Assembly (NCBI RefSeq): GCF_963678635.1
Contig: NW_026971420.1
Location: 1-64,000 of the forward strand
Direction of reading: 5' to 3'
DNA length: 64,000 nucleotides
Source of the DNA: Symsagittifera roscoffensis
Lineage: Eukaryota > Xenacoelomorpha > Acoela > Convolutidae
The translations under genes were made by a program, and so were the position numbers. Numbering within the stretch: the stretch's first letter is position 1; each line of letters begins with the position of its first letter. The notes under the pieces were generated by a model, which had not been told where the DNA came from, did no database searches, and worked only from the letters and a program-made list of their open reading frames with translations. This document shows, piece after piece, positions 1 through 10,900 of this stretch.

Positions 1-342
1 AAATCAAGTTAGCGACCCAAAAACTATTTTAAAAAAATCACTTTCAAAAATCTGAACTGTGAAGAGAATGTTTAAAAAAAAACAAAGACCAAACATTAAA
101 GCCATAATAAGAAATTCGACAATAATCACCACAAACAATCATCACGCCATACAGAAGTCTCATTAGAAAAAATGTATAACATGTCATTTTTCATATTTAG
201 CTTTTTTAAAAGATTTTTTTTCGAGCTGTTGCATATTTTTGGCATTCTCTTGAATCAGCTTCAAAAAATTTGATGAGAACTTAATAAACCTCGAATATTC
301 ACCATTCCTCTGTATCAGTTAAATTTTTTCTTTCTTGCTCAA

Positions 343-369
<27 letters not shown>
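343..369. repeat. (TC)n microsatellite
   Basis: An uninterrupted CT/TC dinucleotide run in a longer pyrimidine-rich tract that continues to about 420. Nothing else is recognisable in 1-720. Confidence 0.9.
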
Positions 370-376
<7 letters not shown>

Positions 377-719
377 CTTTTCTCTTCTTTTTCCTCTTAA
401 TTCTCTTTCTCCTATTTTTGGAACGATCCGACTAATTAGAAGTTTTTTATGGCTCTATAATAAATAACTATCAGAAACTACTCGCAAGAAACTATTGAAA
501 TGTGAACTTTGAAGTTAAGCGTTGGAAAAAAGCAAAGCTTAGCGTTCACGTTTGATCCACACCCTTTATAATATTTCATTGAAGTAGAATAAGTGCAAAT
601 TCGTTAGCTTCAAAATACCTGAAAACCACTGCTTCTGATTTTGTGGTATATTTTTTCTTTTTTTTTTGGAACTGATAAAGGTTTTTCAATCTAGAAGCAA
701 AAAAACAGCAACTGAGAAA

Positions 720-1900
720 ACTTTTGAATAACAGAAAGTGGTTTTTTTATTGGAAGCTAATTTTGAGTTGAAGGTGATAATTTAAGTCCATTGTAAACTC
801 CAAGTTAGTGTTATCAAAAAGAATAATCAAGCTCTACAAAATCAGGACCCAATTATTCAAGCGATGACAAGAGTCGAAACTACAACACTGGAAGCTCATG
901 CAAGCTGTTTTCGAGTCAGTATTGCTCTTTTTGTTTCAGTATGAAAATTGAATAAAAAAGACTCAACGTTTCAAAAATTTTAGAAAATAAATCTTCGATA
1001 ATTGTTTTCGTGTTTCACAACACACTCCAACTTAAAGCATCAGTTTTTTTAATTTCAGTTATTATCTCCGTGTCATTAAAAAAGAATCACCGAGCTCTAC
1101 GAAATTTTGACCAAATCAGTCAAGCGGTGACAAGAATCGAACATACTTTTCTGAAAATTTATTTGAGTCCCTTTTGACTCAGTATTGCTCTTTTTGATTC
1201 ACGTTAAAAACCTGTATTAAAAAGACTCAACGTTTCTAGAACTTAAAAATATAAACATTCACGAACCACTCAAACGCAAACATGATTTTTTATTCATTGC
1301 TAACGTGGAATTAAAAGTGTTGAAATATTCCCATTAAAAACTCTTATGCTACTTAACAGACTAACCGAGCTCTAAAAAATTATTACCAAATCAGTCAAAG
1401 GGACAAAACTCAAACCCACAATTTTTAAAGCTTTGTCTTTTTAGATACAATAATATTGTTTTTTTTTTGGATTCAGTACCAAAAAATTGTACTAAAAAAC
1501 TCAAATTTATAGTAAAACTAGAAATTAAAAAATGTTTTTTTTTTATTGAAAAGTAATTTTGAAATAAAGTTGATAACTTAATTACATACCAATTCCAAGC
1601 TTCTAAAACAGAGTAGCTAAGCTCTACGAAATCAAGATGAAGTCAGTCAAGTGGTACAAGATTCAAAGCTATAAATCTGAAAGCTAAAATGTATGAGATT
1701 TTATTGGAAGCTAATATTAAGTTAAAATGATAATATAATCCCATTATAAACTCCAGGTTAATAAACAGAGTGACCAAGCTCTACGAAACCATGACCAAAT
1801 CAGTCAAGTGATGACAAAACTTTTTCGAACTGTTTTTAATTTAGTACCAAGAAATTGCCAGGACCAAGAGTCGACATAATAATAATTTTAGCAAATATAT
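720..1900. repeat. Decayed tandem repeat, about five units
   Basis: Five diverged copies of one unit follow each other head to tail. Each has a recognisable core that starts AGCTCTACGAAA and continues with 'accaaatcagtcaag', then 'gacaaga'. The cores begin at 830, 1093, 1368, 1620 and 1777, so spacing is 263, 275, 252 and 157 nt. Each core is preceded by a segment like 'ttaagtccattataaactcc' and, in the longer units, followed by 'cagtattgctctttttg' and 'aaagactcaa'. No coding frame is evident. It looks like an old minisatellite or satellite remnant. Confidence 0.7.
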
Positions 1901-2402
1901 AATTGTTTTTGTTTTTATAGTTCACGAAGCCTATCTATCGATAACACATTAATAATTTCGGAAAATAGATCTTTGTTTCTGTCTTTATGTTACACAAAAC
2001 GTTTGTTTGTTAGGTCGAATTTTAAGTCTTTCGGTAAGACCTCTATGCAAAGAAAATAGTAATCGCAGAATTCTATTTTTATGCAAAAACTGAAGACAAA
2101 ATTCTAGTGAAAAAAGGGTAGTCATGTATGAAAAAGTACTAGTCATACAACTTTATTATGCACGACAAAGAAATTTTTATGCACGACAAAGAATTAGTCT
2201 CAATAGCAGCGACCAATTTTGATGAAACTATGCGCGATACTTTTTATATGATAGTCCACAGACTTTTCTTTCAATTATTTTTTAAGAACTAAAATTTTCC
2301 TCAAAAAAAATTCATGCAAAACGCAAGGCAATTGCTCGAATGGCATTTCTGGTGATATTTTTTGTCTATAACGTAAGGCAATTGCTCGATTGAAAATTGT
2401 GA
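1901..2402. other. Intergenic, short local duplications
   Basis: No gene is seen. There are small local duplications: a 17-nt unit at 2156-2172 and 2178-2194 (both 'ttatgcacgacaaagaa'), and 'aaggcaattgctcga' near 2325 and 2373. Confidence 0.6.
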
Positions 2403-2668
2403 TGAATGAAAAAGAGACGGGTCAGATCTGTACAATGAACTTAATAAAGCGCAAAACCAATAAAGTGAAGGCAGTAAATGAATAATTGTTTCACAAAAAT
2501 TTGACCTAAAATCGAATGAAAATAAAACTAACTGCTGTTACAAATTGTGATTCAATATTCGGCTAATAGTTTTTTTTATTGGGTGCTCCTGCTTTGTTTG
2601 CTTTACTGTCTATCATAATTGACTATTAAATTCACTTTCTGGACAGGACCCGTCTCCTTTGTCATTCA
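2403..2668. mobile_element. Short element with terminal inverted repeats (MITE-like)
   Basis: The left end at 2403-2423 (TGAATGAAAAAGAGACGGGT, then C) is the near-perfect reverse complement of 2647-2668, with one mismatch and one indel over about 22 nt. The 266-bp interior has no ORF. The layout fits a non-autonomous DNA transposon. I could not recognise a target-site duplication, so the superfamily is not assigned. Confidence 0.55.
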
Positions 2669-2780
2669 CCAAAACTCTATTTTCCAGGGTTGCTTTCATA
2701 AAACCAGCGAATGTTAATTTTTCAATTTTTTTTGGTACCATACATATCGACATGTTGAGAATCCGACAAAATTTACGATC

Positions 2781-2784
2781 AACG
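2781..2784. repeat. Target-site duplication AACG, left copy
   Basis: AACG lies directly before the 5' LTR, and the same four bases follow the 3' LTR at 21076-21079. Ty3/gypsy integrases typically make 4-6 bp duplications. The match shows that both LTRs belong to one insertion event. Confidence 0.85.
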
Positions 2785-3194
2785 TGGAACCTGATCTAAA
2801 CTACATTTTATGATTGGATAAATTAGATATTTTACCAATGTAAAGTATTTAATATTAACCAATCATGATCCATCTAACTAACAACCCACTTATTTGTAAG
2901 TGCTGAAGTTACTTGTAATTTCAGCACCAGAGAGATTTGAATTTAACTTAGAAATTAGTTGGACTCTCCCGAGCACTTCAGCAGCCGCAATAAACCAGTA
3001 TACCCTAGATCTATTGAGCCTAGCAGAGACTAGTTAAACAACCTGAGACTAGATAGTATAAGAGTAAGATTAGGATCGGTATTAGACTAAGAAGTTGCAC
3101 GAATCTATCCGGCCGAAAATAAGATAGCGTGACGAGCAGACGGTGTACCCTATCCGAAATTACTCTATGAGTTAACCAACTCGAGACTAACTCA
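2785..3194 (+). repeat. 5' LTR, 410 bp
   Basis: Begins TGGAACC and ends ACTCA, giving the canonical TG...CA ends. It matches 20666-21075 base for base by eye. An AATAAA polyadenylation signal lies at 2989-2994. I see no convincing TATA box; TATAAG at 3056-3061 is the nearest candidate. A GTAAGT at 2897 is a possible splice donor if transcription starts upstream of it. Confidence 0.95.
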
Positions 3195-3196
3195 TC

Positions 3197-3214
3197 TGGT
3201 GCGACCATAAGTCT
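3197..3214 (+). promoter_or_regulatory. Primer-binding-site-like sequence
   Basis: TGGTGCGACCATAAGTCT lies two bases after the 5' LTR, where minus-strand primer sites are found. Its complement ends in CCA, as a tRNA must, and the following bases (CGAAC) would extend into a T-loop-like GTTCGA. I could not match the acceptor-stem sequence to a particular tRNA isotype. Confidence 0.6.
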
Positions 3215-3281
3215 CGAACAAGACCTTAATAGCTTAGAATTAACCAAAATAGATTAGAAATTAGACAAAAACATTTACAAA

Positions 3282-3515
3282 ATGTTATACGACAATAATT
3301 TAATCGAAATGTCTCTACGACTCAATAGATCAGAGCCAATATTCCGAACCATAACAGAACTACCCGGAATTGGAAGAAGACCTCGAACCAGAGACGACAT
3401 ACGACAAAGTAGAAACTTGCCATATAGCTATATGATAGTTAGGCAAAAACCAGAACAAACTTTTATATTTAGAATACTACTGGCAATGAATTTAGATTTT
3501 CATTTGCAAACATAA
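3282..3515 (+). CDS. Small upstream ORF in the leader, 77 aa
   Basis: The first ATG after the 5' LTR opens a 77-codon frame in the element's sense direction. The protein is Arg/Ile-rich and shows no recognised domain, signal peptide or membrane segment. It could be a regulatory upstream ORF, or an exon that supplies an AUG to spliced messages; nothing in the sequence decides this. It may also be chance, although the leader is otherwise poor in long frames. Confidence 0.3.
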   Translation: MLYDNNLIEMSLRLNRSEPIFRTITELPGIGRRPRTRDDIRQSRNLPYSYMIVRQKPEQTFIFRILLAMNLDFHLQT

Positions 3516-3846
3516 AACCTTGAAGTTAATCTTCAAAATCATTTCAGGCGCTAAACAAAATTATTAATATACAATAACGATTGATAAAAAGATCTAAGAT
3601 CGTTTTCCTAAAACTCTGCAGTAATATACAAAACATGTTTGAAAAATATTTATTGAAAAATAAAAAATAAAAATTAGTAGCATGACAATAAATGGTTAGT
3701 AATCATAAATCATCCTGTTGTTCCAGCTCCATCATCTAAAACATAACAGCAATCATAAACCCACTAACATCATCAAAACACTAAATCTTTCCTTTACACA
3801 CATTTAAAAATTTATTAAAACTTAAATTCACTTAATTTTAAAACCA

Positions 3847-3931
3847 GATCATCAAGGCTTATCCTTGGATCTTAAATCATTTTCTACTTAATTAAATTTC
3901 AAATTTGATCATCAAGGCTTATCCTTGGATC
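3847..3931 (+). repeat. Two identical 25-nt stem-loops in the leader
   Basis: The same 25 bases occur at 3847-3871 and 3907-3931, 60 nt apart, while the sequence between them is unrelated. Each copy folds on itself: outer GATC with GATC, a 2-nt bulge (AT), then CAAGG with CCTTG around a CTTAT loop. Duplicated leader stem-loops are common in retroviral packaging and dimer signals. Confidence 0.7.
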
Positions 3932-4073
3932 AAACAGAACAACTTTGTTCTCCCCCACCCACTTAATTAGTGTCTAACGACCTCAAACGTCGATTCACTA
4001 CCCAACCCTTTCTAAAGACCTAAGACTAATAGAAATTTTTAAACAAAACTAATCATTCAAATTAGGATAAACA

Positions 4074-4102
4074 GTGAAGAACTTCGGTTATTCATCCTTC
4101 AC
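4074..4102 (+). promoter_or_regulatory. UUCG-loop hairpin 1 in the leader
   Basis: GTGAAG (4074-4079) pairs with CTTCAC (4097-4102). Inside it AAC and GTT close a TTCG tetraloop at 4083-4086. UUCG loops are unusually stable in RNA. The hairpin lies about 350 nt before the ORF1 start. Confidence 0.55.
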
Positions 4103-4292
4103 TTGACCCCCCCTCTTACCAGACCCAGGATAAATCTTAGACTTAGTAAGTTTAAAATAGTATCTAACGAACTACTCGCGTTCTAATTATACCTGAACCT
4201 TGTGGATCGATTTACTATTCTCCAACCCTTGAACACAATCACTACCCCTAAGTAAGATTAAGTAAGTTAACACCTTAACTTATACTAGCCAC

Positions 4293-4335
4293 GAGAAAGT
4301 AAAAAATCATTCTTCGGAATCGATATACTTTTCTC
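4293..4335 (+). promoter_or_regulatory. UUCG-loop hairpin 2 in the leader
   Basis: GAGAAAGTA (4293-4301) pairs with TACTTTTCTC (4326-4335), with one bulged base. Inside it ATTC (4309-4312) and GAAT (4317-4320) close a TTCG tetraloop. It is the second such hairpin in 220 nt, and both are followed closely by a pyrimidine-rich block. Confidence 0.55.
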
Positions 4336-4448
4336 TCCAACCCTGAACAAACAGACCCAGGTTAAGCTAACCAAAAAATCGTAAGAACTAACAGTTTAAG
4401 AAATTAGAAACCAATTAACAACCTTTTGCATCCGTCATCCTAAACCTT

Positions 4449-4916
4449 ATGTCATTTAAAAACCTAGGAAATAAACAAACAATCGTTTTACACAATTGTG
4501 AAATAGATAACAAAAAATACGACCTTGTAATCACACCTCATACACAAACAGTTGGATACATTCGAACAAAACGACAAACACTAAAAAGAAAAATAATAAC
4601 GAAACAAAGACAAATAACACGAAAAAGATTTTCAAAAAATCGAAACGCATTTTCAGAATCAGAAACCAACAGTTTAGACGAACTTTACAAACTAAAAGAA
4701 TCAATAGATAAAAATTACCCACTTCACGATCAATTATATTTTTCTGACTCAGAAACAACTTCAAATTCATCAAAAAGAGGAAAAAGAAGAATAAAAAAGC
4801 AGTATAAACACAAACCAGTACATTTATATAATTGGAATCAACCAATTCGACACATTAATAATTACATATTAACACTCATCGAACGAAAAAATGAGCTCAA
4901 CGCACACCCCAGGTGA
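4449..4916 (+). CDS. ORF1, basic arginine-rich protein, 155 aa
   Basis: Starts at ATG 4449 and ends at TGA 4914-4916, overlapping the gag start by 26 nt. The protein has two strongly basic stretches. Residues 40-65 are rich in Arg/Lys (for example RTKRQTLKRKIITKQRQ), and residues 108-120 contain KRGKRRIKKQYKHK. Between them lies an acidic/serine segment (SESETNS, SDSETTS). There is no signal peptide or membrane segment. The basic stretches resemble nuclear-localisation or RNA-binding arginine-rich motifs, as in small regulatory proteins of complex retroviruses, but this is analogy and I recognise no homolog. A gene placed before gag is unusual. Translation of gag could follow by reinitiation or leaky scanning. 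Confidence 0.65.
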   Translation: MSFKNLGNKQTIVLHNCEIDNKKYDLVITPHTQTVGYIRTKRQTLKRKIITKQRQITRKRFSKNRNAFSESETNSLDELYKLKESIDKNYPLHDQLYFSDSETTSNSSKRGKRRIKKQYKHKPVHLYNWNQPIRHINNYILTLIERKNELNAHPR

Positions 4917-7900
4917 AGAAAGTCCAGATGATGATGAAATCTTTCCTTTTATAGTAGATGCAACCACTGATAGAGGACAGCATATATTTTGCAAAAATTT
5001 ACTATTAAATTTATTTGAACCCGGAATCAGTCCATGTAAAACAGAGTTCCCAGATGTAAAAATCAAAAGACAAATCATAGACCACTATTTAAAAGATATA
5101 TGCAACATAACACAACAGTATGGAATCTACTCCATAGAATTCACCTCACCAAACCATAATAATAGAAAATATACAATTCAAACAGACGATCTTGATTTAG
5201 AATTTTCAAAAGTTTTTTCAGAATATATAAAAAGCATCCAATATCATAACTCACAAAGAGCAAACTCCATATTCACCAATGAAGTTTTCGCAATAATATA
5301 TAGTTATATTTCGATATTAGAAAACGAAATCCCAATAACAAATGTCTCACCGACAGAAACATCTAAACATTTAAGAGTACGACATGAAATCACACTACTC
5401 TCTAGTTATTTAAACATCATTAAAGAAAATTTCACGAAAGACGACGTTTCACAACATACAAAACACGATCTACAAAAAATTTTGGCATGGTTCATAATAG
5501 ATTATTTCACACACAATATTGATTTAATTGCACAAGCAAGAAAAAATTTTAGACCCCAAAACTCGAACGATGATACCGCTATCACAGAACAATCAGATTA
5601 TGTTTGGGACCCCGAATGGTCTCATCCCGCATTTATAAGCTTCCCACAAACAATCTCAAGTCAAGCAATAAGTACGATATCTTACATAAGAGATTATGTA
5701 AAAGTAATACCATTAACCATTGATGCAACACCATTAAACTATAATACATTTTTGCCCGATACACAAAATAATAGTTTAAACTCTACAGTTATACACAATG
5801 AAAACCTCAATGGAACTAGGAATCTTACTCAACAAGATATCCAGACACCATCACACTTCATAAATGAAGAAATTGTACACACAACAACTACACAACAAAG
5901 TATTTCACCAATACGCCCAAATTTAACAACACCAAGAAATACAAATCCTTCACAAACACAGGTAACCTTACAATCAACCGTTAAACCTTCGGTTGCCCCT
6001 AAATATTCACATATGGATTACCAAACATACAGACCCATGACAATACCATCAAAAACACGCAAAACATTCACTAGAAACAACTTTACAGACCATAATTATA
6101 ATTATACACATCCATCAAAAACATATAATCAACCACAAAGAAATTTTAACCAATATACAAGATCTCGAAATTGGGATAACCCAATGACCCAACCTAATTC
6201 AATAAATTTCCAAACAAATCCTCCACAGGATCACAGTGAAAATTACCCATTTTTTCAACAAAATAAAAATAAAAAACAGACATCTTATCAAATGGATTAT
6301 TTATCCTCAGATGATGATTTCTTACAACCAGATATATTTGCACCAAATACTCAAGAATATCGTAGACAAGGAATACAGAAAACACGTACAAATCATAGAA
6401 ATTTTTCTCCACAACCAATAGATGCACAACATCAACAACCAATTCAACAACAAAATCTAATTAATACACAATCCTTTCAACCAATTCAACAACAAAATCC
6501 AATGACTGCACACTCGTATCAAGCATCACAAATGCAAAATGAAATACCACTCCCATATTATCTCCAACAACATGAAATAACAAGAAACCAACTTTCAAAT
6601 TTTTCTCAAATGCCAAATGCAGCAGAATCATTACAAATGACAATGAATCCATACCTTATGGGTGGATCATCAATAACATCAAACAAACCTTTAATGGTTT
6701 TCACAGGAACAGACCCTGAATACTCTGTAGAAGATTATTTAAATGCAGTAACAGCAAACCTGATTTTAAATATTGGACCTGAACCAATTAATACGCCACT
6801 ACATCAAAACTGGATACATCGACGCACAGCGTTAATACAAACAACCTTAGATGGCGCAGCCCAAAAATGGTTTTCAGTACTACCTCTAGAAATAAAATCA
6901 AACTGGAAAAGGTTTACACAGGAATTTTCAAAAATGTTTGACTCCGAAAGAAACAAACAACAACAAAGAGTTTTATGTAATGAAATTCGCAGATTACCAA
7001 ACGAAACCATCAAGCAAATAGCAGTACGAATCGAAACACTAGTTCGAAAAGCATATTCACTAAATACACACGACTATAAAAACACAAAGATGACAGAAAT
7101 CTTAATGATGACCTTAACACCACAATTAAGGAAAATAGCAATAAAAAAGAGAGCATCCCATCCTTCTTCAATTCGAGAACCCGATTTAGATTTTCGAAAA
7201 CTAGTAGACAAATTAGAACAAGCAGAAATCACGATGAAACTAGAAGAAACGGAAAATCTGAAATTACAATACGTTAACAGAATTGAAACGACTCCCACTA
7301 ATATTAATAATATACAGGAATCAGAGACAGACCTCGTTGAAAAAATCACTGAAATACTCAATATTTACGAAAAGAACCCAAACTTTAAAGGCAAACCATC
7401 TTTCAAAAAATGGTGTAATTATTGCCGACGATACGGACATAGTATTTCCGAATGTAGACAAAAACAGCAAGACAATCAAAATAAACCTCAAAAATATAAA
7501 GAACCAAATAAATCATTCTATCAATACATGAAAAAAGATCAAAATCTACCGAACAAAACAGTCTACAGCAACAACAGTTCAGGAAAACCACTCCCGAACA
7601 ATACAAATTATACAAGAAATCAATCACCATATAACTCAAGTTATAGAGGAAGATCACCAGAACGAAGAAACACGAATAATTCATCACAAAATCACTACAA
7701 TAGACCAAATAGTCGAAATAACTACTCCAGATCAAATTCAAATACACAACGATTTGTTTCTAGATCTAATTCCCAATCAAGAAATAACTACTATCCAAAC
7801 AACCAATCACGAAATTCATCATACAATAGGAATAGAAACTACTCCTATAATCGAAATAGAAGTTATTCAAACAACCGAAACCAGAATTACCCGAACAATC

Positions 7901-10900
7901 AATCAAGGAATAACTCATATAATAGATCGAACTATAACAGACCAAACAATAATTACCAAAACAGATCGCGAAATAATTCACAAAATCGACACTCAAGTTA
8001 TAATAATCGTTATAGAAATTATTCCCAATCACCACACCGGAATAATAATAACTATAATAATTCTAATAATCGCCACAGAAGTAGTACACCTAAACATCAA
8101 AGACAAATCAATCAAGTACAATCTAATCCAGAAACAACATCAGACCCTCCAGGTATTGATGACACAGTAACTGATACGTTACAACTCAATCAAATAAACT
8201 GTACATCATCAGATTCAGAAAGTGATACTGAAAACACTCTTTCTATCAATATGATAAAAGTCGAAAATGACTATGAATCTGTCATATATGAACAACCTTT
8301 TTCATCACACATATATGAAAATCAATCAGAATTTCTTCAAAATTATTACACTACACCCATAAATTCCACACCAACGACGCAAGAAACAAATGAGATTAAC
8401 ACTACAAATCAAACCAATAAAAATATCAAAACAAAATGCTTGAATACAAACCACATTTATCAAAATATACAAAAAGAACAACCCAAAGAAAAAATTTGGA
8501 CAATACCATTTATCTTAGAAAGCCCAAGAAATAAAGAATTTCAACCACCAGACCTTGAAATAGATTTTTTAATTGATTCAGGAGCAGAATCAAACATAAT
8601 AAACATCCCCACATGGAATGAAATAAAAACTTTACACCCAAAGCTAACACCTCTTGAAACCTCCAGTAAGTTAGCAACAGCACAAGGATCAACATTAATA
8701 AACTACGGAAAAATCCAATTATTTCTCCTCCCCACCAGAACAATGGAGCAAAGCAAAATTTTAAATAAGCCATTTAAACAAATATTCCATATCACTGACA
8801 TTAAATATAATATCATTGGAATACCATTTATTTCGAAGTATATACCAACAATTAACATACTAAATAGTAAAATATTAATCAAAGATAAATATACAAAAAC
8901 AAAAGAAACATCCTTAACATTTTTTCAAAGATTAAATAAACAACCACCATTCTTTTCAAAATTCTACCCGATATTTAACCAACAAAGAAAACACCTAAAA
9001 CCACTATCAGGAAATATCAATAATTTTTCAATCAAACAAGTTCACCAATATGATAAAGAACAAAACAAACAAAAATTTTATATGTCAGATTTTGAATTCA
9101 AACCTATTCACAAATTTTTCAAAATCACAATCTCATCCATAAAATATTTGAAAAATTCGAATTCAGATATCATTTCCTTACATGTCTATAACAACACACC
9201 TTACCAAGTAACATTACCTTTAGGACTTTTAGGATATTGTGAAACCAACGCTACAATATCACCAATACACGAAAAAGCCTATCGCGTAAATAATATACTC
9301 CAATTACTAGATATTTGCCAATCTACAATTCTTAATGAAGAATTATCTATAAATAATATAATAAGTAACGAAAACAGAAATACGGATTATTTCACAAAAA
9401 CTCCATATTTCAAACCTACATTCAACATAAGTAACTACACAGAGGACCAACAGAAATTTTTAACAATGTTTAATTTCCAACATTCACAAATAACACAAGA
9501 CGAATTCGAAAAGTTAGCCAAACAGCTAATTAAATATTCATCAGTCTATGCAACATCAAAATTCGATGTTGGAAAAATCAGTTCATCACTACATCTCCCG
9601 TTAAAACCAGACGCAGTTTTCAAAAAACAGAGAGCAAGTAAAGTACCAATTCACTTACATGATAAAGTGAACAGATTACTCGATATTTTAGAACAATACA
9701 ACATTATATCACCAGTTAATAAAGAAGAACAACCAAAAGGGAACACATTTATCAACCCCGTTATCATTCTAGCTAAAGGAGAATCATTAAAAATCGTTCT
9801 CGATGCTAGATACCTCAATTCACTTATAGATGAATCAAAATGTAATTGGCCCATTGAACCAATACAAGTTATTTTAACAAAAATAAACGGCAAATACTTT
9901 ACAACCGCCGATATGAATAGTGCATACAATCAAATGCCACTAGATGAACAATCACGACGTTTAACACAATTTGTTATCGGAAACCAACAATATGAATTCA
10001 ACCGCTTATTCTATGGAATATCCATAGGACCAGCAGCATTTTCAGCTTTTATGAGCAAAATTTTTAGACCACTAATACTCAAGAAAAACGCAATCACCTA
10101 TTTAGACGATGTTTTTATGCAATCACAAACAAAAGACGAGATGTTCAATGTTTTAGAAAAATATCACCAAATACTTCAGAACGAAAATCTGAAGGCCGCC
10201 CCCGATAAATCACACTTCTTTTTGACAAGAGTTAAATTCTTAGGACATAATATAGAAAGAAAAACAATCACTCCATTGAAATCACGCATTGACGCTATTC
10301 AAAAACTTCAACCACCAACAAATAAAAAGAAAATCCAAGAATTTCTTGGAATGTTAAACTTTTTAAGTAAATATGTTTATAAAATGCAATTATATCTACG
10401 ACCATTTTATAACATCCTTAGACAACAAAATAATTTTGAATGGAACACAGAACATCAAACACGATTTGAAGAAATAAAGAAACTTTTAACTGAACAAATT
10501 TCAAACACAATTCCAGATTCAAATCAACCATTTTATGCAATGTGCGATGCTTCGAACTTTGGCATCGGTGCAGCACTATTACAATCACATAATGGTACAA
10601 ATAAAATGAACCTCATATCAGCAAATTCTCGATTATTCACTCAAGCAGAGCTACGACTCTCAACTCTAATGAGAGAATGTACAGCCATAATATATACACT
10701 GACAGAATATGAATTTCTGATACTTGGATCAAAACATCCAACAGTTCTATTCACAGACCATAAACCAATCATCTTTCTCTTTACACAAAAATCTAACCCA
10801 AACCACCGAGTTTACAGATTTCAACTAATTCTAATGAAATTTCCAAACTTACATATAGTTTGGACTGCAGGAAAAAATCTTGCATTACCAGACACCTTAA

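Larger units (their letters stand above)
3215..4448 (+). promoter_or_regulatory. Long structured 5' leader
   Basis: About 1.2 kb separates the PBS from ORF1. It holds one short upstream ORF (3282-3515), two exact copies of a hairpin-forming 25-nt sequence (3847-3871, 3907-3931), and two hairpins with UUCG loops (4074-4102, 4293-4335). Three GTAAG splice-donor-like sites lie at 4146, 4252 and 4262. Related blocks ending in CCAACCCT recur near 4002, 4223 and 4336. The likely role is packaging, dimerisation, splicing or translation control; this is inference from structure and position. Confidence 0.6.

Noticed and set aside
3020..3247. 75-codon minus-strand ORF in the 5' LTR
   Set aside because: It spans the LTR boundary and is not in the 3' LTR as a whole, so it is not a gene of the element.
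4531..10600. Many minus-strand ORFs of 60-114 codons inside the giant element
   Set aside because: They lie opposite long sense genes, are extreme in Phe, Leu and Val because the sense strand is A-rich, and show no domains. They are shadows.
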